Shown: positions 41,501 to 50,724 of the stretch, piece by piece
Position numbering within the stretch: position 1 is the first letter of the stretch
Layout of the letters: every line of letters starts with the position of its first letter
From: Yamagishiella unicocca
Taxonomy: Eukaryota > Chlorophyta > Chlorophyceae > Chlamydomonadales > Volvocaceae
DNA length: 64,000 nucleotides
Assembly: GCA_003116995.1 (NCBI GenBank)
Contig: BDSL01000013.1
Coordinates: 1,240,001 to 1,304,000 of the forward strand
Direction of reading: 5' to 3'
Notes under the pieces: model-generated
Seen by the model: only the letters and a program-made list of their open reading frames with translations
Database searches by the model: none
Told to the model about the DNA's origin: nothing
Program-made: the position numbers and the translations under genes

Positions 41501-43494
41501 GCCGGCGGCAGCAGCAGCTGGCGGCGGCGGCGCCGCTGGCGCCGTGCGCCCCGCGCTGCTGATCACCAAGCAGTCGTACGCGGGGGGCGGCGAGCTGGTG
41601 CTGTCGAGGTGCCGGTTGGTGCTCGGCACAAACCGCGGCGTGGGCATGCAGGTGCGGCGGCGGTGGGGCAGGGCTGGGCTGGGCTGGGCGAGGGGGGGTA
41701 ATCTGCTGCTGTCGTTTGGCGAGGGAGGGAGGGTCAGCGCAACAGGGCAACAGGGTTTCGGAGCATCACTGCTGCCTGCACGCCAGCCGGCTTCCGTGCC
41801 ACCCTTGCTGCATTCCTTGACAACCCCACCGTCCATCCGGCCCGGCCCCGACTCTCCAGCGTGCGCCCACAAACTAGGTGCCCGCCGACCATGCGCCAAC
41901 TATCCTGTCCTTTTCGCGTCGACGGTTTTATGCCCACCCCCCGGGTCTGGCCCGTGGGTTGACCGTTGACCGTTGGCCGCGCAGGTCAAGGGGAAGGGCT
42001 GCAGCGCCGCCGCCGACGCCTGCCACTTCCAGGGCACAGCGGTGGCCGCCGTACACGCCTCCGACGCGTCGCTCACCCTCACCAGGTGCTCGCTCCAGGG
42101 AGGGGGCGGTCATGGGATGTGCTGCCGGGACAACGGCGCCGTGACGGCAACCGAATGCGTCGTGGACGCCTTTGGTGGCGCCTGCGCGGCGGTGGCGGCG
42201 GGGGGCTCTCTGGAGCTGATAGGCTGCACGTTCCGTGGCGTCAGCGGCGGTGGTGGCGACGGCGCTGGCGGGCACGCCGCAGGGGCAGTCGTTTCGCCCG
42301 ATGCGGTCCTGGTTGGCTGCGAGTCTTCAGTTCGATCCAGTGCCACCGCTGGCGACTCGTCCTCCGGGCCGCCCGGGGGAAGGTGTGGTGCGGCAGGCGG
42401 CGACAGCGGCGGTGGGGCGCGGGCGCCCGGCGGCGGGGTGGGCGTGCTGGCGGAGGGCAAGGGCTCAGCGGTGGTGGCCCGTGGGTCGTCGTTTGGTTGG
42501 TTTCGGAGCCAGGCCGCCGTAGTCGTGACGACGGGCGCCACCGCCAGCCTGGAGGACTGCAAGGCGACGGACAGCCAGCAGGGAGCGGTGGTGAGTTGAG
42601 GGGGGGGGCATACAAACCGTTTACGCGTCGGGACAGGATAGTTGGCGCATAGTTGGGGGTGGCGAGGGAAGGGAGAGGGAGAGAGCAAGCAAGCTGGGGA
42701 GACAGCCGTCGTTGTTGTGAAGCGGCTTGCAGGGCGCATTCCGCTCCTGCGACATCACCATCCCGCCTGTCATGGCACGCTTAACCACCCCCAACCCCAT
42801 CCCTCCCCCGAACACACTGCCTCGCTCGCATGCCCCTCGCACCCTCGCCGCCCCTCACGCCCCCTCCCTGCAGGTGGGCACCCGCGGCGGCCGGCTGCTG
42901 GCCACCCGCTGCGAGCTGGCGGGCCACGCCGCGGAGGGGCTCCTCATCGGCGAGGGCGCCACCGCGGACCTGCGTGACTGCAAGATGCGGCGCAACGGCA
43001 CGGCGGGTCTGCGAGTGGGCGGCGTGGGGTCCATGGCTGTGATGCGGGGATGTGAGGCGGCGGGGAACGCTGGCTGCGGCGTGGCGGTGGAGGCGGCCGG
43101 CTGCGCCAGCCTGGACGGCTGCACGGCCAGCGCCAACGGCGGGAGAACCCCCGGTGATGTCGTCGGGTATGGCTTGCTTGTGGAGGGGGGCGGCGCTAGG
43201 GCGACGGCTCACGGGTGCACGTTCTCGAATAACAGCGGCGCGGGCGTGGCGGCGGGCGCGCATGCGAACGTGCAGCTGGTAGGGTGCAGGATGGAGGGTA
43301 ACGCCAGTGGCGGGGAGGTCGAGGGGGAGGAGGAGGGGGGGGTGCAGGTGCAGGTGGGGGCGCACGGCCGGGTGTCGTTATCGGGCGGCTGTGTGTGGGG
43401 GGCCAGGGGGCAGGGTGAGGGGGAGACGGGGGGCGGGTCGCAGCGGGGGCTGCGAGTGGCGCAGCTCGGGTCGTTGGAGATCCTTGGGGGGTGA
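32555..43494 (+). CDS. HESO1-like nucleotidyltransferase fold (catalytic Asp lost) joined to a parallel beta-helix domain
   Basis: Sixteen phase-consistent exons (32555-32671, 32733-32972, 33220-33344, 33811-33937, 34133-34210, 34528-34820, 35217-35354, 35758-35881, 36266-36356, 36948-37740, 38226-38385, 38701-40317, 40676-40936, 41337-41651, 41985-42590, 42874-43494) give about 1,901 residues. N-terminal third: HGSFVMG (84-90), ARVPSVSF, LWADARGLNNPAAGTFNSWA and a PAP-associated segment, PVECPFDPPDNAAKSL, as in the plant HESO1/TRF-type RNA nucleotidyltransferase family. The positions of the catalytic Asp triad read A97, E99 and R172. Residues about 420-1300 are low complexity (Gln/Ala/Gly/Ser). 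The C-terminus (about 1370-1900) is a run of G...L..C.. turns typical of PbH1 right-handed beta-helix repeats. Intron 7 needs a GC donor (35355). A split into two genes is possible but would need an unseen stop and start. Confidence 0.78.
34825..34925 (+). repeat. GGTCGGCGGCTCGGGGCAGGGAGGG minisatellite
   Basis: About four head-to-tail copies of a roughly 25-bp unit, starting just inside the donor of the intron after exon 34528-34820. Confidence 0.9.
36717..36858 (+). repeat. CCGCCCCGTACAACCCACTGAG minisatellite
   Basis: About six 22-bp copies, slightly diverged, in the intron between exons 36266-36356 and 36948-37740. Confidence 0.9.
38081..38120 (+). repeat. Interstitial telomere-type repeat, (CCCTAAAA)n
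   Basis: Four or five CCCTAAAA units with one interruption (CCCTTCAA), in the intron between exons 36948-37740 and 38226-38385. The reverse complement TTTTAGGG is the Chlamydomonas telomere repeat. Confidence 0.85.
40319..40400 (+). repeat. Intronic repeat family A (GAAGACCCGTGG...GAGATGCATGC)
   Basis: Begins at the splice donor of exon 38701-40317. Nearly the same sequence occurs at 29083-29175 and, inverted, at 38558-38627; shorter matches lie at 35385-35440, 35995-36015, 45534-45558 and 46687-46710. It corresponds to the last roughly 85 bp of the terminal repeats at 1526-1848 and 3541-3863, read on the minus strand. Confidence 0.8.
40488..40553 (+). repeat. CCTTACACCCTGTTGCATCACT tandem repeat
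   Basis: Three roughly 22-bp copies in the intron after exon 38701-40317. Confidence 0.85.
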
Positions 43495-43824
43495 GTGGCG
43501 AGCGCAGGCGGTAGGTGGTCAGTTACGTACGGCAAACCGATCCTGGTAGAAGTAACTGTGACAGTGGGCCCCAGACCATCAGGTAGAGCCATCGGGAGCA
43601 TCGCCTGGTAACATGACACATCGGTGATGTATTTGTTGTATTTACTCGTAAACGCGACGGGGGGGATTTGATAAGAGAATCCGCGAATCCGCGGCGAACA
43701 AACCGAGGGGGGGGGGAGGTTGTATGTTACATGGCATCGGACGTGACTGTATGTATCGGTATTCGACCAGGGAGGGGGGCGTTGAGGCGGTTTGACGACT
43801 CCCCTGGAGCCTTTCGTCTGGCGC

Positions 43825-43829
43825 TGTAA
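43825..43829 (+). promoter_or_regulatory. TGTAA polyadenylation signal, nucleotidyltransferase-like gene
   Basis: First TGTAA after the stop, about 330 nt downstream. It supports 43494 as the real end even though GGGTGAGT there resembles a donor. Confidence 0.55.
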
Positions 43830-43921
43830 GGAAATCGAATGCTGCTGCCACTGCGATGTGTGCGGAACACATCCCGGAAGCGTGCGGGAGGCCTGGGTCA
43901 GCCGCCGCAACGAGCCGCTCG

Positions 43922-43926
43922 TTACA
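43922..43926 (-). promoter_or_regulatory. TGTAA polyadenylation signal, TamB-like gene
   Basis: First minus-strand TGTAA after the stop at 44286, about 360 nt away and only about 90 bp from the convergent gene's signal. Confidence 0.5.
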
Positions 43927-44285
43927 CGCGGGCACCAAAACCTGTCGCGGTCCAAACACAGGGCCGCACCACGGACAAGTCACACCTGCTGGTTTCGTAG
44001 CACTGGCTTCGCTCTGGCGCTTCGGCCAGCTACCGTCAGCAGCCAGCCACGGCCATCCTGCCCCGCACCAAACGGTAACATGCTAGCGCCTATAGCCCAT
44101 ATCCGCAGGCGTACTAGTCATTGGCCCACCCCCCTCTCCATCTTCTCTCCAGTGCCGACCTACGGGTCTCGGGTTTCTTCTCAAAACCCTGTCCGCACGA
44201 ATCCCCTCCCGGGCACGAAACGGCAGTGCGTTCCAACATGGTGCTGATCGACCAGCGACCGGACCCCCCTTTCGTCGCTGCGGCA

Positions 44286-47200
44286 TCACTGCGATGATCC
44301 TGGGGCTGCTGCTGCCGGGGGCTGCGGCACCCCGCTCATGTCCTCCGCCAGCGCCCGGTCGATAGCGGCCACCAGCTCCTCGGGGGGCTTCACAGAGCTC
44401 ACCAGGGCCTCCAGCCCGCCGACCAGGCCGCGACGAACTGGCGGCAGCGCAAGGGGGGTTGGCGAGAAGACCCGGTTACACGACATGGGAAACGCAACGG
44501 GGGGTTTGCGAGGAAGACCCGCAAGGGGGGGAGGGGCTGGAGGAGGCCCAGGGGGGCACAAGCGGAGGTTCAGCGAGTTGGGCAGGGCACAGGGGCCCAC
44601 ACAAGGGGGGTGCGGTGGTGGCGGTGAGAGCGAGGAGGGTGCCGCGGGGCAGGAGGGGAGGTCGCGGGGGCGTGGAGCCCGGCGAAGTGGAGGGGACTGG
44701 TGCCAGGGAAGCAGCAGCGCCGCCGACGCCAAGGGTTGCCGTACTGTTCACGGTCAGGTCGTGAGGAGCCTGTCACCCAGCTGCCCAGCTGCTCTCCCCT
44801 CCCTCCCCTTCACGCTAGTCCACCCAAGTCTTCCGGCATGCGCGCGTGTCCGATAAGTTATTCGCCAGTTAGTTTCGGCTCTCGCCGTTTCCTATCTCTT
44901 GCAACCAGGTCTTCCCGCTACGACACCCCCCTCCACGGGTCTTCCTCGAACCCCTCCGCCCCGCGCACTCACCCTCGCCCCGGTCCCTCCGCTGCTCCCG
45001 CCGCTCCGCCCACTGCACCGCCTGCTGCCGGGCGCCCAGCTGCCCCAGCCGCACCGCCGCCTTGGCCACGTCGTAGCGCGGCGCCGAGGGCGTCCCCCGC
45101 AGCGGCACCAGCAGCAGGCAGCCCTCCGGCAGGCCGCTGCTGCTGAGCCCCAGCGCCGACAGCAGCGGCGCCGGAGACACCCCCAGAGTGAAGTCGAGCT
45201 GGTCGTGTAGCAGGTCGGCGGCGCCCCACAGCGCCACATGCACACTGCCAGGTCCGCCGCCGCCGCCGCCGCCGCCACCTAGCTGCATGTCCACTCGTTC
45301 CGTGCGCAGTGCGCCGTCCCGAGTGAAGTGCACTCGCATCTGGGACACCGAGGCGTTCAGTGACGGGCCGCCGGCCGCAGGGCCGGCCGAGGGGCCGGCG
45401 CCTTCGGCGGCGCGGGCGGCCCGAGCGGCGGAGAGGCCCTCCAGCCCGAGCTCCCCAAGCACTTGCGCCGCCACGGAGGCGGGGCCGAGGGCCAGGGAGA
45501 CCGGCGCCATCTGGGTCGGGAGGTATGGTGGGTTTCGAGGAAGACCCGTGGATGCGACGGTGGGAGGCGCTGTGTTAACAGCGTCCAACAGCGGCACGCG
45601 AGCGGCACGGACCAAACGGACACCAGCATCGCGGGCAGGCGAGGGCGCGGGTGCTGCCATGAGGGCGAGGCAAAGCGCTGCTCAACGTGACAACGTGCAT
45701 GGACGAATGCGTGCATGTGGGCTGGCGCCGCTGCTCCGAGGAAGGGGGGGCCATGAGGCGCCGCTGCCCGCCGGTTAAAAAGGCGCCACGCCCCTCCAGC
45801 TGCCGCCTTCCTGCCCCCCCTTCCAGGCTCCTCACGCCCCCCCCTCTTTCAAGCTGCCCACCTCCACGGTGGCTGCCTGGTAGGGCAGCCTGCCGCCGTC
45901 CGGTTGGAATGTGACGTCCAGCCGGCCACTGCCGCCCCGCACCTCCATCACGTTGCCTAGCAGAGGGTTGGCGCTGGCCAGCCCCAACCTGACAGCAGCG
46001 TCGCGGCCGCAGCGGGCGTTAGCTGGGTGGGAGTTCAGCAGCAGTCCCCGCAGCGAGCACAAGGATAGTCCCGCTCTGCCAGTCGGACGGCCAGGGAGCG
46101 CCTGCCTCACCACCCACCGACCCATCCCGAGGACTCTCCCCTCCCGGCCCCGAAATCCCAGCAGCTCTGTGCCTGTGCCACCCGTCTGCAGCGCCCCCGT
46201 CCCTCACCCACCCACCCACCCACCCCTTCACAGTAACCCGCCCGCCCACTTTCCACTCCCGTCCGACACCCGCACCCGTCGACAGGCGGTGTGGGTGCGT
46301 TTGTTTGACGCTAACCGCACCCGAGGGTTTCACGCAACACTTGCCAGCTTGTCACGACCCGCAGTTGCCAATTCGCTTTGCCGCTGCGCCGACGTCCCCA
46401 CAAAAGCTAGCAGGGACACCCACACACATCACGGTAGACATATTTTCACGTGCATTTCCATACGTGTTTGTGCACGTGTGTGTGAAATTTGCATGGAGTT
46501 TCGCGGATTTGCAGTAGATAAGGACACACGCGCACACGCACACACACGCGCACCTGGACAGCGCAGGTGTGAGCTCCAACCTGGCAGTGGCAGGCTGGTG
46601 CAGCAGCATGTGGTCTCGGGCGTCCCACACCCGCATCTCACCCGTGAAGTGCTCCGACTGGACCTGGGGGGAGTGGGCAGAGCGGCAGGGTTTCGAGGAA
46701 GACCCGTGGAGCGGCAGGGAGGGCGGAGTGGGTGGAGCGGCAGGGAGGGCGGAGTGGGTGGAGCGGCAGGGAGGGCGGAGTGGGTGGAGCGGCAGGGAGG
46801 GCCCTCCAGCACCCACGACGGATGGGTGGGCTCCACACCAGGAACGACGCACGCCCAGCCGCCGGCGGTGCAGCGCCGCAGACCTCCGAGGGAGGGACCC
46901 GCCTCCTCCGAGGGAGGGACCCGCCTCCTCCGAGGGAGGGACCCGCCTCCTCCGAGGGAGGGACCCGCCTCCTCCGAGGGAGGGACCCGCCTCCTCAGAG
47001 GGAGGGACCCGCCTCCTCCGAGGGTCCCTCGCCCAATTGCAGAGGCCAGTGCTGGTTGGCGCGACGGTGGCGCGGGGGCACCGGGCGCACTCCTAGGGTC
47101 CATTCCGCGGCACCCACGCAAGCAAAGCCAGCAACTCCCTCCCCCCCGCAAACAAACACACACGCGGCCTTCACCCCCCCCCCCGCTCCTCCGCCCCCAC

Positions 47201-50200
47201 CTGCATGATGCCCGGCCGGTACGCTCCCGGCCGCTGCAACACCGCCGCAGGAGGCGGCCTCGCGACCGCCGCCCCAGCCGCCCCACCTCCTGATGGCGAC
47301 GCCCCGGCTGCCCCGGCGCCGGAAGGGGCCGCCGACTGCGACAAGCTCGACCAAGCCACATCCTCGCCAACCTCTTCCGCCCACTCCCGCAGCTCTCGCT
47401 CCCCGACCGCGCCCGTGACGTGGACCCGGGGGCCCATGATTTGCCTGCAGCAGCGGCAGCAGTGGCAGCAGCGGCAGCAGCGGCAGCAACGCTAATGGTG
47501 ACTATATAAAATGTAGTAAACTTAATTAACTAGGGTTAGCAGAAAGAACGTTTTTAAAATTGGCAGCAGCAGCAGCAGCAGCGCACATCGGCGTGCCCCA
47601 GCAACACTCACAGGCGCGACTGCTCCGCCTTGCCCTCGCGCCGCGGTATTACGCTGTCCGTGGATCATCACAGCTCGGCCCCATGACAACCCAACTCAGC
47701 AGGCGCAGTTGGTTCTTCCTGATGCCCTCACTCCGCCCTCCTCCCCTCCCCTCCCTCCTCCCCTCCCTTCTTCGTACCCGGGTTTCCCTTGCAACTCTCA
47801 CGACCTGGCCCCACCTGATGTCCTCGGCCACCAGCAACATGCCATCCGCCACCACAAGGTTCATGCGTCCCAGCCGGACGTCCGCATTGATATCCATCTT
47901 GCCGTTGATGCGGCTTAAGACGTCCACCAGCCGCCCCTGCTGCTGCTGCTGCTTCTGAGCCGGGGATGACTTTGTGGCCTCACCCGACGCTGAGGTCTGC
48001 TGCTGCTGCTGTTGTTGTTGCTGCTGGCTCCTCAGCCGGTCGAGGGCCGACGGTTCCGGAGCTCTCAGGATGCCGACCTTCTCCATAAAGTTGATCAGCT
48101 TGAAGTCGGCGATGCGCGCGTCGTAAATGGTGTTGATCCACGGCTTCGAAACCACCAGGTTGTAGCCGCTGCTGCCTGCGGAGGAAGATGGAGAGGGGGC
48201 GGCCGCACCGCCGGCCGTGTGAGAGGCCGGCGACAGGATCCACAACGCGCGCACGGCAACTGCGGCCGTCTCCTGGGGTTTGGCCGAGATACCCAACCTC
48301 CTCCCGGTGGTGCGGGCATGTCGGGGCGGAGTCCGCCCCTCAGTTCCCCGCCCCCTTAATACACGCCAGGCTCCGGCGGGCGTACAATTATTATTATTAC
48401 CCAACCTCCTCACCCGTGCGCGGCGTCGTCCTGCAGGCCCGACGGGCCGGGCAGGGCCCACGCGCCCCCACACGCGCCCCCACACCACCCAACGCATCAG
48501 CCCTCAGACGTACCGACTAGCAGCTGCCACAAGCTGGCGGCGGTGCTGACCTTGTTGAGGTGCAGCAGGATCTGACCCCCGCGCGGGCTGTCGTACACCT
48601 TGACGCACTGCAGCTCGTTGCCGCCCAGCCAGCTCAGCCGGGCCTCCGCCACCTCGACGCGGCCTGGGGTTTCGGAGCACCGGCGGGGGGCGACACCGGT
48701 TGGGGGGGGGCGGGGGGCGGGGGGCCGGGGAGGGCGCAACACACACGCGAAAGCCGACCAGGTTAAACACACACGCCACCACCGATCCTGCCGGTATTAG
48801 TTAGAGTACGGCACCAGTGTGCGAAGCTGCAATGTAGCTGGCGCACGCAGTACAACAGTACGCCCATAGGACGGTCCTCATGCCCGGCATACCCTCCCCA
48901 GCACCTGCCCCGGCATGCCTTCACCAACAGCACTTCGACGCCTGCTCCACCCTATGCGCCAGCGCCTCCCGCAGGAGCCACAGCCGTCTCCGTGCACAGC
49001 AACGACCAGCTTATGGGGTCAGCCCCTCAGCTCCCTCACCCCTCCCGGCCTCCTCTCCCAGCCTAACTGCGTGGTGGCTCCCCTGGCCCCGCCTCCCGCG
49101 AAGTCCCTCCCCCGCCGGGACGGCTCCACAGGTTTGCCGGTAGTCCGTCCCAGTGCTCCAGCATGCACCCAGAAACTAGGTGTCCGCCGACCATGCGCCA
49201 ACTACCCTGTCCTTTTCGCGTCAACGGTTTTTAACTTTTTATGCCACCCCCACCCCCACCCCACACACGTACCCGGCAGCTGCGTGTTCATCAGCTCCAT
49301 GGCCTGTTGCAGGCCCCACTGCGTGGACAGAGCGCTGGGGAGGGCCGCCACCAGCACGCCTGCGGAGGTGAGGCCGCGGGTTGCAGCGGAGGGGATGGTT
49401 TCGGGGCCGCGGGTCGCAGCGGAGGATGGTTTCGGGGGAGCATCCCGCCTGGTGCCGCCACACTGCCCAAATGACACCGCCCCGACTACCCATACGCAGC
49501 CGCGTAGAGCACATGCGGCGGCTTGTCAACGGGCCGCAGGGTTTTGGGGGTGCTGGTTAGTGGACTGGTGAGGCCGAGCTGGGGGTGTCCGGGCCACTAC
49601 GAAAGGCCGCCCGTGGCACGCAGTGCAGAGAGCAGGCAGTTGTGTTTACCACGTTTGCCCCGACAATTGCCACTTCGAAGCGCGGGAGAGGAGGGGACGA
49701 ACGAGGGGGAGAGAAGGGGACGGACGAGGGGGGAAGGGGAGGGTGCGTGTCGAATCGGTTGAACGGCCTGACGGACTTCGGACTACAGTATTATCGTCCG
49801 TGCTGCAGGCAGCCCGTGTTTCAGCCCGCGCCTGCGGACCTGCAGCGCTCGCAACTCCAGCCCCCACCAGCATCACAGTTTGCCACCATTGCATCCCGGA
49901 GGGCGGCAGGCGGGCGCTGCCGCCGCCGTCGCCTTGCGGCGGCGGCCGTGATAGCGGCGGTGGCGGTGGCGGCGGTGGTGGTGGTGGTGGTGCCGACGAT
50001 GGTGGCGGTGTGGGAGATGAGCATCTGCGCACAGAGCCAGTTCGAGCTAGAGAGACGTGGTGTGCGTCCGGGGGGGGGAGGAAGGGGATGAGAGGGAGGG
50101 CACGCGGAAACACGTTGGCCGAGAAGGAGATGGGTTTCTGGACCCGAGGTTGTTGTTGGGGGGGGAGTGCAAAGCCCCTTGTCACGGGCCTACATACGTA

Positions 50201-50224
50201 CTCCTCCCGTGCACTCGCCAACAT
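44286..50224 (-). CDS. TamB/AsmA-like membrane-anchored protein, function unknown
   Basis: Nine phase-consistent minus-strand exons: 49840-50224, 49273-49359, 48514-48663, 47815-48259, 47201-47444, 46554-46663, 45862-45988, 44973-45510, 44286-44437, giving 745 residues. A single hydrophobic segment (WWQTVMLVGAGVASAAGVLVAAL, about 113-135) is followed by LMNTQLPGRVEVAEARLSWLG, the layout of bacterial AsmA/TamB-type proteins (one membrane anchor, then a long beta-rich groove thought to carry lipids). Later parts include SKPWINTIYDARI, RLGRMNLVVADGMLLVAEDIR and a C-terminal LPEGCLLLVPLRGTPSAPRYDV stretch of AsmA type. Two poly-Gln runs sit in the fourth exon. The start is uncertain: ATG at 50224 adds a Pro-rich leader that could be a transit peptide, while ATG at 49894 starts just before the membrane segment (635 residues). 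The family assignment is inferred from motif style. Confidence 0.65.
46709..46801 (+). repeat. GCGGCAGGGAGGGCGGAGTGGGTGGA minisatellite
   Basis: Four near-identical copies of about 25 bp in the TamB-like gene intron between exons 46554-46663 and 47201-47444. Confidence 0.9.
46885..47026 (+). repeat. CCGAGGGAGGGACCCGCCTCCT minisatellite
   Basis: About seven 21-bp copies in the same intron as the array at 46709-46801. Its length, a multiple of three, keeps long open frames that are not genes. Confidence 0.9.
48304..48398 (+). mobile_element. 5'-truncated SINE-type insertion with target duplication
   Basis: A 95-bp insertion in a TamB-like gene intron, ending in an ATTATTATTATT-type tail and flanked by the 13-bp repeat ACCCAACCTCCTC (48291-48303 and 48399-48411). 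The body, with CCCCCTTAATACACGCCAGG, matches 56431-56529 (inverted) and resembles the SINE 3' end at 1214-1265. Confidence 0.8.
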
Positions 50225-50724
50225 GCCATGTGCCTACTCTTGCTTATCGCCTGTCGACGCGCACCTGTCGGAGAGGGCAGCTGCTGCGCAAACCAATTGG
50301 AGCGCGCTGCATGCAGCCGGCACGAGAACGCTACTAACATTGTTTCTGTTCGCTAGACACGAGGTGTGGGGCTTCTTTTTCCGAGCATCAGGACGATCCC
50401 GCGCGAGTGCTGGGACAGAACTGCGCGTCTATGCACAATCATTACAGGATGTGATCGACGCCATGCTTGCCATCGAAGTCTTCACAGCAGCTTGTGCGCG
50501 TGTCCAAGTAGAATGCACGATATTGTACGGATGGTCGGCCAGCAACACCTCACATTAAGCAGCGCTATGCGGCTTTACCATAGCATCGTTATACAGTTGT
50601 TAACACTTGTCATTGAAAGGGTTCGTGGTCGATTAGACAGCGTACTTTCTTTGCGCGACCCATTGAGCGACACCACGACTACCAGGGCAGGGACACCTCC
50701 TTGACTGTGGAGTTTCTTGGACCG
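50225..50724. promoter_or_regulatory. Divergent promoter region, TamB-like / plastid protein gene
   Basis: About 500 bp between predicted starts (830 bp if the TamB-like protein starts at 49894). No element is assignable. Confidence 0.35.

Noticed and set aside
43489..43500. Splice donor continuing the beta-helix protein past 43494
   Set aside because: GGGTGAGT is donor-like, but no further in-phase coding was found and a TGTAA signal follows within 340 nt.
46885..47026. CRISPR-like array
   Set aside because: The units are contiguous 21-bp tandem copies with no unique spacers, in a eukaryotic intron.
49623..50558. 311-residue plus-strand open frame
   Set aside because: It overlaps the first TamB-like exon on the other strand and shows no domain; GC-rich DNA keeps such frames open.
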